A stretch of 39,950 nt of DNA from JAJYTL01 sp046705265 (GCA_046705265.1 JBJKQL010000162.1:1-39950), one strand, 5' to 3'. Positions 1-7,619 are shown, counted from the stretch's first letter. The notes: generated from the letters alone by a model not told the origin. Made by a program: numbers and translations.

Positions 1-17
1 TCATCGTAGTCATCTGA

Positions 18-71
18 GTCTCCTGTCTCGAGAGGAAAGGTCTGGCAACCACATCCTCTCAGACAGGAGAC
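18..71. repeat. Long inverted repeat (hairpin)
   Basis: GTCTCCTGTCTCGAGAGGA (18-36) is mirrored by 54-71, the reverse complement apart from one extra C in the left arm. The arms form an 18-bp stem around a 17-nt loop. No T-run follows, so it is not a standard terminator. It may be the end of a mobile element lying outside the window, a protein-binding site or an RNA hairpin. Confidence 0.6.
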
Positions 72-385
72 TTCACGTCAGCGCCTTCGCCGCCAATCCC
101 GCGTAGCGGGTTCGTTCAATCTGCAGGCGCCGCGCCGGAAGCATTGTTTTTCGGCGGCCGTGCGGGCGTGATGCTGGCTTTTTTCGCGCCTTCCCGCGCG
201 CGATGGCCCCAGAAAATTCCGGCCTCGCGCGCGCACGCGCGCGCGTATTGGTCTCTAAATTCGGGCTGCCAGCGGCCCCGAGGCGGTGTCCCGAGCCCAG
301 AAAAGCGGCAGGAATGGCGTAGCTGCGCCTGCTGGCTTCCGAGCCATAAAGCAACCTGATTCGGCCCTCATGAGAGGGGGCGAAG
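72..385. other. Gene-free stretch at the left edge
   Basis: No convincing coding region is visible. Reading frames here have biased, low-complexity composition (alternating Arg/Ala around the run of alternating CG near 225-245) and lack ribosome-binding sites. The only structured feature is the preceding hairpin. The stretch lies downstream of the interrupted exported-protein gene, which ends at 386. Confidence 0.5.
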
Positions 386-526
386 CTAGCCAAATGGCGG
401 CGGACATATCTTCGACGCGTCATCGTTTAGAGAAACAATGCCGATTTTTTTGCCACGCGGACTGTAGAGTAAAATAGGATTGTAGCTCCCGCCCTGGACG
501 AAGTAATGGTGCTGAACCACCACTAG

Positions 527-1826
527 CAGGATGCTGAAAAATTTGCGCCGTGGGTCGATTTGCTTGGATCTGGTGCAGCGGAGCGGCCGTGAGGGGCTGG
601 TGAAGCACCGTATGACCAATGATTTGGATGTCTACGGTGGCGATTTCGCTCCTGCAGGCAGACTCATCCTGTCGGGATCAGCTTCGGGATTCGGACGAGG
701 TTGTAGGCGGCGGCGGTGAGAACGAAGAACCACTCGACCAGGGGCTGCCCGCGATGACGCGTCTTGCGCAATCCGCCGACGGTCTTGATCCAGCCGAAGG
801 GCTCTTCGATGCGCTTGCGCTTTTGCTGGCTGATCCGATAGCCGGAATGCCGGGTCGTGCGGGTGTCGATGGCGGAGCGGCGATTGGTATCGTTCTGGGC
901 GACATGAGGGGTGCAGCCGCGCTTGCGGCAACTGGCGACGAAATCGGCCGTGTCGTAGTTCTTATCGGCGCCGACAGTGCTCCGTTGCCCGGTATTGTCA
1001 TCGATCATATCGAGCGCGGTCTCGCGCTCGGCGGTGCCGCTGGCTTCGGTCAGGCGGGCATCGACGATGAGTCCATGGCGGTTTTCCGTCATCAGATGCC
1101 CCATATAGCAGAGCCTGGCCTCTTTGCCCGCGCCTTTGCGGAACAGTCGGGAGTCCGGGTCCGTGGTCGAGGCGTGCGTCTCGTTCTTGCGCTTCTCGCC
1201 GTGAAAGTCGCGCTCGGTGTTGCGCCAACCGTTCGAATCCCCGGGCGGCGGGCCATCCTTGCGAACGAAGCTCTTCAGCGACGCCCACGCTTCGATCAGG
1301 GTGCCGTCGACCGAGAAATGCTCGCTCGACAACAGGGCGCGGACCTCGGGCTGGTTGAGAACGCCGGCGAAAAATTTCTGCGCAATGTCGCCCTCAAGCA
1401 GCCGGTCCCGGTTCTTGCAGAACACCGTTGCATCCCACACCGGATCGTCCGCCGAGAGCCCGACGAACCAGCGAAACAAGAAGTTATAGTTGAGCTGTTC
1501 CATCAACTGCCGTTCGGAACGCACCGTGTAGAACGCTTGCAGAAGCAGCGCCCGCAACAACCGCTCCGGTGGAACCGACGGCCGCCCAACCCGCGCATAC
1601 AACCGCGCGAACGACCGCGACAAGTCTTTCAGGGCCGTGTCAACCAGTGCCCGTATCGCCCGCAGCGGATGATCTTTAGGAATCCGATCCTCAAGCCGAA
1701 CGTAGCTGAAAAACCCTTCCGAGCGCTGATCCTTCCCCCGCATCCCGTCCCCTCAACGAAAGCAAACACACGCATGCACCGAATCACACCCAAACGCGCT
1801 CGCAAAGCAAATTTTTCAGCATCCTG
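527..1826 (-). mobile_element. IS5-family insertion sequence, complete, 1300 bp
   Basis: Bounded by perfect 20-bp terminal inverted repeats: caggatgctgaaaaatttgc at 527-546 and its reverse complement at 1807-1826. A direct duplication of CTAG flanks it (523-526 and 1827-1830). The YTAR-type 4-bp duplication is typical of the IS5 subgroup. It carries one transposase gene on the minus strand and lies inside an exported-protein gene of the same orientation. The intact repeats and intact transposase frame suggest a recent, potentially active copy. Confidence 0.92.
664..1743 (-). CDS. IS5-family transposase
   Basis: A 359-residue DDE transposase that would cut and rejoin the ends of its own element. 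The N-terminal part (about 20-115) matches the helical IS5 transposase domain (PSVPPERLLRALLLQ, then LNYNFLFRWFVGL). The catalytic acidic residues are visible: D146 in FSVDGTLIEAW, D260 in VGADKNYDT and E313/E314 in the KRIEEPFGWIK signature (the DDE glutamate with the FGW motif). Length is usual for the family and the frame is uninterrupted. The gene is the only one in the element and lies between its inverted repeats. The start at 1743 places MRGKDQRSEGFFSYV at the N-terminus, as in related transposases I recognise. Expression likely depends on a weak promoter in the repeat-proximal region, which is not demonstrable here. Confidence 0.93.
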   Translation of the reverse strand: MRGKDQRSEGFFSYVRLEDRIPKDHPLRAIRALVDTALKDLSRSFARLYARVGRPSVPPERLLRALLLQAFYTVRSERQLMEQLNYNFLFRWFVGLSADDPVWDATVFCKNRDRLLEGDIAQKFFAGVLNQPEVRALLSSEHFSVDGTLIEAWASLKSFVRKDGPPPGDSNGWRNTERDFHGEKRKNETHASTTDPDSRLFRKGAGKEARLCYMGHLMTENRHGLIVDARLTEASGTAERETALDMIDDNTGQRSTVGADKNYDTADFVASCRKRGCTPHVAQNDTNRRSAIDTRTTRHSGYRISQQKRKRIEEPFGWIKTVGGLRKTRHRGQPLVEWFFVLTAAAYNLVRIPKLIPTG

Positions 1827-2503
1827 CTAGGTCGCCCTGGTACTCGCCTTCCCCAAGCACGCACAGTAACCCACCATCCACTACATGGGACACGGCGTGC
1901 GTTTTTAGGTTGAGGGCGTAGATTGCACCTTCGGTGGCCGCCAACGCCGCGCCGAAATATAATGTCCGGCTATCGGGGGACAGGAAAAGATCGTGAAAGG
2001 CAAATAGGTGTTGTGTTGGCCTGACAAGGACTTGCTTTGGCGCGTTCTCATTAGGCCAGACTACGATTTCGGTGTTGGGGTAGCCGTCAGGATCGGTGCC
2101 CGCCATGGATTTAATATAATAAATTGGGAAGCCACCCGGTGCTATAGCCCTTGATGCCGCGCAAGCCTGCGGCGGCCCTCCTATCGCCCACGCGAGGAAT
2201 AGCGCCGCCAAGAGAAGCGGCCATGATCGAAGGCGAGTGGCGCGATCACCGTCTTTCATTGGGCTGGCTCCCATCCTGGGGTTTGAACGGACTCGGCGAT
2301 CGCTACGCTATCCGGCCCATAATAGCCCGCGCGGCGCGTATTGCTCCGGGAAAATTCTCGCGGCCAGCCGCTCCCAAGGGCGTGCCAAGCCCGGTTTAGG
2401 GGGTGTGGCGCACCGGCCCGGAGAGTTCACGCTGTACGGGCCTAAAAACGGCGTTGGCGTCGATCCGCGTTTCGGCTAGCGCTGGCGGGAAAAGGGTAAT
2501 TTC

Positions 2504-2722
2504 TCACTTTGAATTTTGGGGTGTCCCTGTACTTGTCGACGGCGCTTTGGCCGACTTAAGCTGCTCTTCCAGTAGCCGCTTCTCAAAGCGCTCCGTGTCG
2601 TCGTCGCATTCGAGTTCGCGCGCGGCTCGCTTAACTACTTCGACTTGGCTATCCTTCTTGGTGAGCGTTTGTGATCGGCCCGCTGCTTCGTATTCAATCG
2701 CATACCGTGTGCTTTTCCCCAT
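2504..2722 (-). CDS. Small hypothetical protein, divergent from DUF3800 gene
   Basis: A 72-residue frame starting MGKSTRYAIEYEAAG, with a highly charged middle and a low-complexity Ser/Thr/Pro tail (APSTSTGTPQNSK). Composition is protein-like (many Glu, Lys and Arg in helix-compatible spacing), unlike the opposite-strand reading, which is Ser/Arg-rich. I do not recognise a family. A start at 2740 (adding MKRRQD) is possible; with the start at 2722, GGCAGGA lies upstream as a modest ribosome-binding site. Its ATG and the ATG of the DUF3800 gene share the palindrome CATG at 2720-2723, so the two genes diverge from overlapping start codons. Function unknown. Confidence 0.5.
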   Translation of the reverse strand: MGKSTRYAIEYEAAGRSQTLTKKDSQVEVVKRAARELECDDDTERFEKRLLEEQLKSAKAPSTSTGTPQNSK

Positions 2723-3509
2723 GTCCTGCCGCCTCTTCATCGATGAGGTAGGTAACGCAGACCTACGCGGGTCCGCGACGGAGGATAACGTTCGCTATTT
2801 GAGCCTGACAGGCATTATCACCAAGCAGGCGGTGCATGATCGCTATTTCCAGCCGCACCTTGATGCCCTGAAGGCAGCACACTTCGGCCATAGCGAAGCC
2901 ACGCCCCTTATCCTCCATCGCCGAGAAATCATGAGGGCCGAAGGCCCTTTCGCCGTTCTCAGGGACGCTGGCAAGCGTACCGCTTTCGACGCTGATCTGC
3001 TTTGCCTGCTCAAAACCCTACCGTACATCGCGATAACAGTCACCATCGATAAGCGCGAGCACTTGAACCGCTACGCGGTGTGGCATTTCGACCCTTACCA
3101 CTACTGCATGCGTTGCATGATTGAACGTTATGTCCTTTGGCTAAATCGCCACAAACTGACGGGCGACGTTGCAGCCGAACCTCGGTTCAAAAAAGGGGAC
3201 AAGCGGGTCAAGGCATCGTTCCAGAAGATTTACAGCGAGGGTACGGAGCACGTTCCTGAGACCATCATACAACGGCGGCTTACGTCGCATGAAATCAAGT
3301 TCTTTCCGAAAATGCAAAATGTCGCCGGAATGCAAGTCTGCGACTTGCTTGCCCATCCCAGCTTCCGCTCCATGAAGCATGAGCGCGACGGTGTGCCGTC
3401 GCCAGACGATTTCGGGACTAAGATTGTGGACGTGCTCTTGCGAAGCCGCTACAGCCGGGATCCTCGGAATAAGATCATCGATGGATGGGGCCGGAAATGG
3501 CTCCCCTAG
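2721..3509 (+). CDS. DUF3800 domain-containing protein
   Basis: A 262-residue protein beginning MSCRLFIDEVGN, the FIDE-(S/V)-G opening typical of DUF3800. It has the usual C-terminal signature (GMQVCDLLAHP, like the family's G-x-Q-x-A-D-L). The conserved acidic residues of a possible RNase-H-like fold are present: D in FIDE at residues 6-8 and the late D of VCDLL. DUF3800 proteins are frequent on phages, islands and near insertion sequences; their activity is not established. The frame is open upstream to 2403, but that extension is antisense to the small hypothetical gene and is Ser/Arg-rich, so the ATG at 2721 was chosen. No clear Shine-Dalgarno precedes it. A hairpin follows the stop immediately. 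Confidence 0.75.
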   Translation: MSCRLFIDEVGNADLRGSATEDNVRYLSLTGIITKQAVHDRYFQPHLDALKAAHFGHSEATPLILHRREIMRAEGPFAVLRDAGKRTAFDADLLCLLKTLPYIAITVTIDKREHLNRYAVWHFDPYHYCMRCMIERYVLWLNRHKLTGDVAAEPRFKKGDKRVKASFQKIYSEGTEHVPETIIQRRLTSHEIKFFPKMQNVAGMQVCDLLAHPSFRSMKHERDGVPSPDDFGTKIVDVLLRSRYSRDPRNKIIDGWGRKWLP

Positions 3510-3517
3510 GAGCCTAA

Positions 3518-3536
3518 CGGGGGCCTATAGCCCCCG
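3518..3536. terminator. Hairpin after the DUF3800 gene
   Basis: CGGGGGC (3518-3524) pairs perfectly with GCCCCCG (3530-3536) around a 5-nt loop, nine bases after the DUF3800 stop. There is no T-run on either strand, so it may be a weak or factor-assisted terminator between this gene and the convergent broken gene ending at 3681. Confidence 0.4.
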
Positions 3537-3947
3537 CCGAAGGCGACGCACCTTCTCCCTCCGCCCTTGCGGACGGATTGATAGTACTATAACGAATCCG
3601 CCTGATTCGTCAAAATTTTTGCCGGCTCGCAATGGATCAGCAAGGTGCCCGGCGGCGAAGGGCGAGAAGATCAGCTCTGCCTATCGTTCGGCCGCCGCCG
3701 GGAACTGGCCCAAAGCCGGGGATACTTTCTCAGGGGGGTAGCATGTACTAGCCGGGTCCGAGTTGGCCTCTTTTTCCCCGTCCGTTCGGGTAATCTCCGG
3801 GCAATATTTCACCAGCCGAAGGCCGTCCCGCCTGTCGTTGCGGTAGGTGTACCGCGCCGATGCAAAGATCGACGCCACTGTGAACCGCAGCTTGCCGTTG
3901 ACGCCACGAACCTCCATCGGCTGATCTGGCGCGCCAGCGGCTACTAG

Positions 3948-5481
3948 TACTACTGAGTCATGAAACTGAGTCGAAATGTCGCAGGGGCGGCAGGTCAAGC
4001 ATTGGATAGGATTGGAAGATTCATTTTCAGGGGGAACCGAAGATGGATCTTCAAGGAAGAGATGGCGGCGAAGGCCGGCTTACAAAGTATTTATCGGGTC
4101 TGATGAGCGTGATTGGCCACGCGGATCGGGGCAATCCTCTGCGAGATTATTGCGTCGGTCTGATGCTGCCGGTGGAACGGAAGAGCGTGGAGCCGATGGC
4201 GGCGGTGACGGCCCCGGACCGCACGGCAGCGCAACACCAGTCGCTGCTGCACTTTGTCGGCCAGGCGCCGTGGTCGGACAAGAAGGTGCTAGCCAAGGTA
4301 CGTGAGATGGTGCTGCCGACGATGGAGCGGCACGGTGCGATTGAAGCGTGGATCATTGATGATACCGGGTTTCCGAAGAAGGGCCGGCACTCGGTTGGGG
4401 TGACGCGGCAATACTGCGGCCAGCTCGGCAAGCAGGATAATTGCCAAGCGGCGGTCTCTCTGTCGATTGCCAATCACGAGGCCAGCCTGCCCGTGGCCTA
4501 TCGCTTGTATCTGCCGAAAGACTGGGCCTCGGACCGGGAGCGGCGGCGAAAGGCGAAGGTTCCCCGCGAGGTCGGATTTGCGACCAAGCCGGAGATTGCG
4601 CTGGCGCAGATTCGCGCGGCTTTTGAGGCCGGCATTCCTCGTGGGGTGGTGCTGATGGATGCCGGCTACGGCAGCGACACGGGACTGCGCACGGAGATCA
4701 GTGCGCTGGGATTGAGCTATGTCGCCGGCATCATGCCGAACACCTCGGTCTGGGCCCCGGGGACGGCACCGCTGCCGCCGAAGAAATGGTCGGGCCGCGG
4801 GCACCCCCCGAAGCTGATCCGTCGTGATGCCAAACATCAGCCGCTTTCCGTCAAAGCGCTTGCGCTCGGCCTGCCGGGCAAGGCTTGGCGCTCGATCAAA
4901 TGGCGGGAGGGCACCAACGACTGGCTGTCCTCGCGCTTTGCCCGAGTTCGGGTTCGGGTGGCTCACCGCGATTATCAGCTCACAGAGAGCCGGCCGGAGG
5001 AATGGCTGCTGATCGAATGGCCTCGCGGCGAAAACGAGCCGACCAAGTATTGGTTTTCGACCTTGCCGGCAACCATAAGCTTTGCGCGTCTGGTGGATTT
5101 CGCCAAGCTGCGCTGGCGCATCGAACGCGATTACCAGGAACTGAAACAGGAGCTCGGTCTCGGCCACTATGAGGGGCGAGGATGGCGCGGTTTTCATCAC
5201 CACGCCACGCTCTGCATCGCCGCTTATGGATTCCTAATCTCCGAGCGGGAGACGCTTCCCCCCTCAGCTCCGCGTCGCGCCTCGTTGTTCAAGAAACCTA
5301 CCCTTCCCGCCGGTTACCGACCCCGAGGCGCCGCCGGTCCGGCCCGAACGCCACATTCCGAACTCGATTGCAACCCTGCGCCGCCGCATCATCGTCGCGC
5401 TGGCGCAGACGTTGTTGAGATGCCCTTGCTGCAGTCGAAAGATTGGGCGCAGAGGAATTCTTATTTTATGACACAGTAGTA
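3948..5481 (+). mobile_element. IS701-family insertion sequence, about 1534 bp
   Basis: Imperfect terminal inverted repeats: TACTACTGAGTCATGAAA at the left end (from 3948) against TACTACTGTGTCATAAAA read inward from 5481, 16 of 18 identical. A CTAG direct duplication lies at 3944-3947 and 5482-5485. It carries one plus-strand transposase gene whose stop lies inside the right repeat. It interrupts a small minus-strand gene. Confidence 0.88.
4043..5479 (+). CDS. IS701-family transposase (DDE superfamily endonuclease)
   Basis: A 478-residue DDE transposase. Recognisable blocks: the first catalytic aspartate in IIDDTGFPKKGRHSVGV, then QYCGQLGKQDNCQ, a second aspartate in VVLMDAGYGSD, and the acidic block LRWRIERDYQELKQELGL before GHYEGRGWRGFHHHA. 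These are the hallmark motifs of the IS701/DDE_5 group. The catalytic core ends near residue 405. The last 70 residues of this frame are Arg/Pro-rich, whereas the neighbouring frame at 5343-5468 reads as a better tail with a CPCC cysteine motif. A one-base indel near 5250-5340, or a natural alternative tail, is therefore possible. The gene fills the element from just inside the left end to the right inverted repeat. Confidence 0.88.
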   Translation: MDLQGRDGGEGRLTKYLSGLMSVIGHADRGNPLRDYCVGLMLPVERKSVEPMAAVTAPDRTAAQHQSLLHFVGQAPWSDKKVLAKVREMVLPTMERHGAIEAWIIDDTGFPKKGRHSVGVTRQYCGQLGKQDNCQAAVSLSIANHEASLPVAYRLYLPKDWASDRERRRKAKVPREVGFATKPEIALAQIRAAFEAGIPRGVVLMDAGYGSDTGLRTEISALGLSYVAGIMPNTSVWAPGTAPLPPKKWSGRGHPPKLIRRDAKHQPLSVKALALGLPGKAWRSIKWREGTNDWLSSRFARVRVRVAHRDYQLTESRPEEWLLIEWPRGENEPTKYWFSTLPATISFARLVDFAKLRWRIERDYQELKQELGLGHYEGRGWRGFHHHATLCIAAYGFLISERETLPPSAPRRASLFKKPTLPAGYRPRGAAGPARTPHSELDCNPAPPHHRRAGADVVEMPLLQSKDWAQRNSYFMTQ

Positions 5482-5622
5482 CTAGGACACGCGATAGGGC
5501 ATTGCTCGCGCCTTCTCGACTCACAGCGTCATAGCGCTTGCCGTTCCATTCGCACCAGGCGAGCCACTTCGCGGTGCGCTCAGCGGTGGTGCTCTTGGGA
5601 ACTATGTCGACGGTCGCGGAGA

Positions 5623-6468
5623 TCATGCCCGGCTTCTTTGTTTGCCCTCCGGTGACGGCGGCAGGCCACCCGCAAGCCAGAGCAGACAGGCCGTTTCCGA
5701 ATTGGCGAAGAGATCAAGCCAGACCAGCGGGCTCGCCATTCCAGGGGCGGGTGCCCCGGCGTGAGGCGAAATATACCGGCGGAGCGGAGCGTCGAGACCT
5801 GGCCCGTCAGGAAACGGCTGATCATTCGCGCCGCGCGAGGGCCAAATTGCAGAAACGATGCTTCGAGGCCGTGTTTTCGGGGCGGTCGATGTTTTCTGTT
5901 CCCCCCACCCCCCATGGTTTACTAGTTGTGTATCAAACGGTGCGACGTTTTTTGCACCGTTTTCGTCCTTAACGTCGCACGGTTTGATACCGTCAGAGCC
6001 CTTTTTGGGCCTCAACGTCGCACCGTTTGATACGTTACGTCGCACGGTTTGATACCGTGTTTTGTTTTTTGCCTTCGGTTTCGGGAGCGGCGACCACCGC
6101 ATAAAATCCTTGGTGGCGGGTTGGCCGGCGAACGGGTGCTCTGTCAGTATCCACGTCGTGGCAGTGTGCGTCTTCCAGCTAAAGGCGCCGGTTTGTCGCG
6201 CTCTGACAAACCCGTGTTCAACGAGCTCTTTGAATGCCTTTGTCGCGGTGTTGGGCGCCATCGCCATGGCCTTGGCGGCCGATCGCACGCTCAGGAAGAG
6301 GTCGCCGTTGTTGTCGCCACGATAGAGGCGGTAAATTTCCACAAGCAGGCTGCGGCCGTGTGACGACAAGGTGCGATAGGCGGGACTCGCTAGCAGCCAT
6401 TCATGTAACCGAACGTGCTTCGCCGCCGCCTTGGAACGGCCGGTTTGGTTAACTTTGCCGCGCGTCAT
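5623..6468 (-). CDS. Winged-helix protein, probable replication initiator of the island
   Basis: A 281-residue protein. The N-terminal part (about 20-115) looks like a winged-helix replication or regulatory domain: an LHEWLLASPAYRTLS opening, a helix-turn-helix-like stretch VRSAAKAMAMAPNTATKAFK, and a wing carrying FSWKTHTATTWILTEHPF. The remainder is low in hydrophobic residues and rich in Lys and Pro. Its coding DNA contains four 18-bp iteron-like repeats (5930-6055). It follows the AlpA-like gene with a 20-bp overlap and is coupled by ATGA to the next (now broken) gene. The pairing of an AlpA-type HTH protein with a winged-helix initiator carrying internal repeats resembles satellites and integrative plasmids. 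Replication function is inferred, not proven; a transcriptional regulator is the alternative. Confidence 0.6.
   Translation of the reverse strand: MTRGKVNQTGRSKAAAKHVRLHEWLLASPAYRTLSSHGRSLLVEIYRLYRGDNNGDLFLSVRSAAKAMAMAPNTATKAFKELVEHGFVRARQTGAFSWKTHTATTWILTEHPFAGQPATKDFMRWSPLPKPKAKNKTRYQTVRRNVSNGATLRPKKGSDGIKPCDVKDENGAKNVAPFDTQLVNHGGWGEQKTSTAPKTRPRSIVSAIWPSRGANDQPFPDGPGLDAPLRRYISPHAGAPAPGMASPLVWLDLFANSETACLLWLAGGLPPSPEGKQRSRA
5930..6055. repeat. Four 18-bp iteron-like repeats, possible replication origin
   Basis: Consensus CGTCGCACSGTTTGATAC. Copies: 5930-5947 (inverted), 5973-5990, 6016-6033 and 6038-6055 (direct). Copies 1 and 3 are identical, and 2 and 4 are identical. A degenerate half-site occurs near 5953-5963. 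All lie inside the initiator-like gene but are read in different phases, giving YQTVRR, VSNGAT, IKPCDV and VAPFDT. Conservation is therefore at the DNA level rather than the protein level. Confidence 0.85.
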
Positions 6469-6685
6469 CGGCCAAGCGTCCGTCGTCGCTGGTAGAGGCG
6501 TGGCGCCGGCTTTCTACCCAGCGCTCCAGCTCTTGGGGTTGATAGAGCACGCGCCCACGGCCGGGGGTTGGGCCAAGCCGAACGAAAACCGGGCCGCCGC
6601 CTACTTGTCGCATCCTTTGCAGCGTGCGGACAGACAAGCCGAGAGTTTCGGCCGCCTTCTTTTCATTGAACAATGGAGAGTTCAT
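6449..6685 (-). CDS. AlpA/excisionase-like HTH protein
   Basis: A 78-residue MerR-type helix-turn-helix protein of the AlpA/HTH_17 kind. The N-terminal half reads NEKKAAETLGLSVRTLQRMR, a canonical helix-turn-helix, followed by the wing (GGGPVFVRLG, then RVLYQPQELERWVESRR). Such small proteins act as recombination directionality factors or as activators of integrase and replication genes in phages, satellites and islands. The start is set by GAGGCGAA immediately upstream (5-nt spacing). It overlaps the initiator-like gene by 20 bp on the same strand, so the two are co-transcribed. Excisionase and regulator roles cannot be separated from sequence alone. Confidence 0.8.
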   Translation of the reverse strand: MNSPLFNEKKAAETLGLSVRTLQRMRQVGGGPVFVRLGPTPGRGRVLYQPQELERWVESRRHASTSDDGRLADDARQS

Positions 6686-6736
6686 TTTCGCCTCATAGTC
6701 AGGACAAGGCGAAAATAGGCGACGCCAAGCGGAGGT

Positions 6737-6757
6737 AAAAAACCCCTATTTTCGGGG
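6737..6757 (-). terminator. Intrinsic terminator of the 223-residue hypothetical gene
   Basis: On the minus strand CCCC (6757-6754) pairs with GGGG (6746-6743), and a run of six T follows (6742-6737). The gene's stop codon at 6748-6746 borders the stem. This separates the integrase-side genes from the AlpA/initiator operon, which must have its own promoter near 6690-6730. Confidence 0.6.
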
Positions 6758-7417
6758 CTTCTTTACGGCCCGGTTTTCGTGGTTATGGAGTGCCTGGCGG
6801 AAGGATTCTTTGTCGCCTGCGGCGCCGAGGTCGACGCCGGCAAGGAAGTCGGCGAAACAGGCCGCGGCCTTTGACTGCGAAACTTCGTTGGGTTTGAACC
6901 GGCTCTCCCAAAGCAGAATCAGCACTTCGGCTTTGGCGTTTTTCTGGCGCCCTTGGTTGACGGGGGAAAGCCATTCGTTCATCGCCGTGTGGTGCCGGTG
7001 CGTTTGCTCCACCGCTAGAGATACCCGGTTCAAAGTGGCGTCGAGCACCACCGCGAGAGAAGGCCCCTTCCATTGGAAATAGCGGCAAGTCGCCTTAAGC
7101 GCCTCGGCGGCTTCTGGATACTCGGCGAGCGTGGCAGCGATCTGGCTAAGGCCTTTGCGGGCTCGTTTTGCGGCTTTAGCGGCTTCTGGCCGGCCCGGCA
7201 CAAGATAGAGAAGGCTGAATTGCAGGGCGTGCGCTACGTCTTCTTGGATGGCGGGGGGAAGGCCCTTAACGGCTTTCGCCGCGGCAGACTTAATGATCTC
7301 CGCGGGTTGTCCCCCGACGATATCGATCACCGTTCTGATCGTCTCGCCATTGTCGGCGTACCGGACGAAAGCCTCATCCCAATTTATCGCCTTGGGACTC
7401 GAATTGTCGGCTGGCAT
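6746..7417 (-). CDS. Hypothetical protein of the island
   Basis: A 223-residue, largely helical, alanine-rich protein (AAKAVKGLPPAIQEDVAH; EAAKAAKRARKGL). No family is recognised and there is no signal peptide or membrane segment. The ATG at 7417 was chosen because GGAGG lies five bases upstream (AAGCGGAGGCGCT); the frame itself is open to 7495. It stands alone between the toxin-antitoxin operon and the AlpA operon, on the same strand, and ends in its own terminator. Function unknown. Confidence 0.65.
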   Translation of the reverse strand: MPADNSSPKAINWDEAFVRYADNGETIRTVIDIVGGQPAEIIKSAAAKAVKGLPPAIQEDVAHALQFSLLYLVPGRPEAAKAAKRARKGLSQIAATLAEYPEAAEALKATCRYFQWKGPSLAVVLDATLNRVSLAVEQTHRHHTAMNEWLSPVNQGRQKNAKAEVLILLWESRFKPNEVSQSKAAACFADFLAGVDLGAAGDKESFRQALHNHENRAVKKPRK

Positions 7418-7619
7418 AGCGCCTCCGCTTGCGCTCCGCAGAGTGTCGCGAGAGAAAGCCGGTGCGGAAGCCGGCCTTGTCGAGTCGGGTTGCAATCCCT
7501 ATCCCTCGCGATTCGATGCTACCGCTTGCCGTGTATACGCGCCACGTCAGCCTTTGGTTTGCCGCTCATGGCGGCGGCGATGCGGTTGCCGATCATGCCG
7601 AAGCCCGACGCATGAGACC

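Larger units (their letters stand above)
386..2274 (-). pseudogene. Exported hypothetical protein gene split by an IS5-family insertion
   Basis: The 5' part (2274 to 1828) encodes 149 residues beginning with an N-terminal signal sequence: positive residues, then a hydrophobic run such as LLLAALFLAW, then a small-residue cleavage region. The remainder holds beta-propeller-like text (LFLSPDSRTLYFG). The frame enters the IS5-family element and stops after three foreign residues. On the other side of the element, 523 to 386 continues in the same frame for 45 residues (starting VVVQHHYFVQGG). Removing the element and one CTAG copy gives a single frame of 194 codons, with GDL joined directly to VVV. 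This shows a gene that was intact before insertion. No specific function is recognised; a secreted repeat-blade protein fragment is plausible. The true start may be the ATG at 2259 instead of 2274. Confidence 0.75.
3681..5626 (-). pseudogene. Small hypothetical gene split by an IS701-family insertion
   Basis: The 5' part (5626 to 5483) encodes 48 residues (starting MISATVDIVPKSTTAERT). The frame is then broken by the IS701-family element, and resumes in phase from 3943 to 3681 (VAAGAPDQPMEVRG onward). Excising the element with one CTAG copy yields a continuous 135-residue reading frame. The protein is basic in its middle (TYRNDRRDGLRLVK) and I recognise no family. Its ATG overlaps the stop of the upstream replication-initiator-like gene (ATGA at 5623-5626), so it was translationally coupled to it before insertion. 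It was probably an accessory replication or regulatory protein of the island; that role is inferred from position only. Confidence 0.7.

Noticed and set aside
73..423. 116-residue minus-strand frame at the left edge
   Set aside because: Arg/Ala-rich low-complexity translation, no ribosome-binding site, no recognisable family, and it overlaps the 3' end of the interrupted gene.
619..1830. 403-residue open frame on the plus strand
   Set aside because: It is antisense to the well-supported IS5-family transposase and extends through its inverted repeat; composition is Arg/Pro/Ala-rich without motifs.
2403..2720. N-terminal extension of the DUF3800 protein
   Set aside because: The extension is Ser/Arg-rich, antisense to a better-looking small gene, and homologous proteins begin at the FIDE motif.
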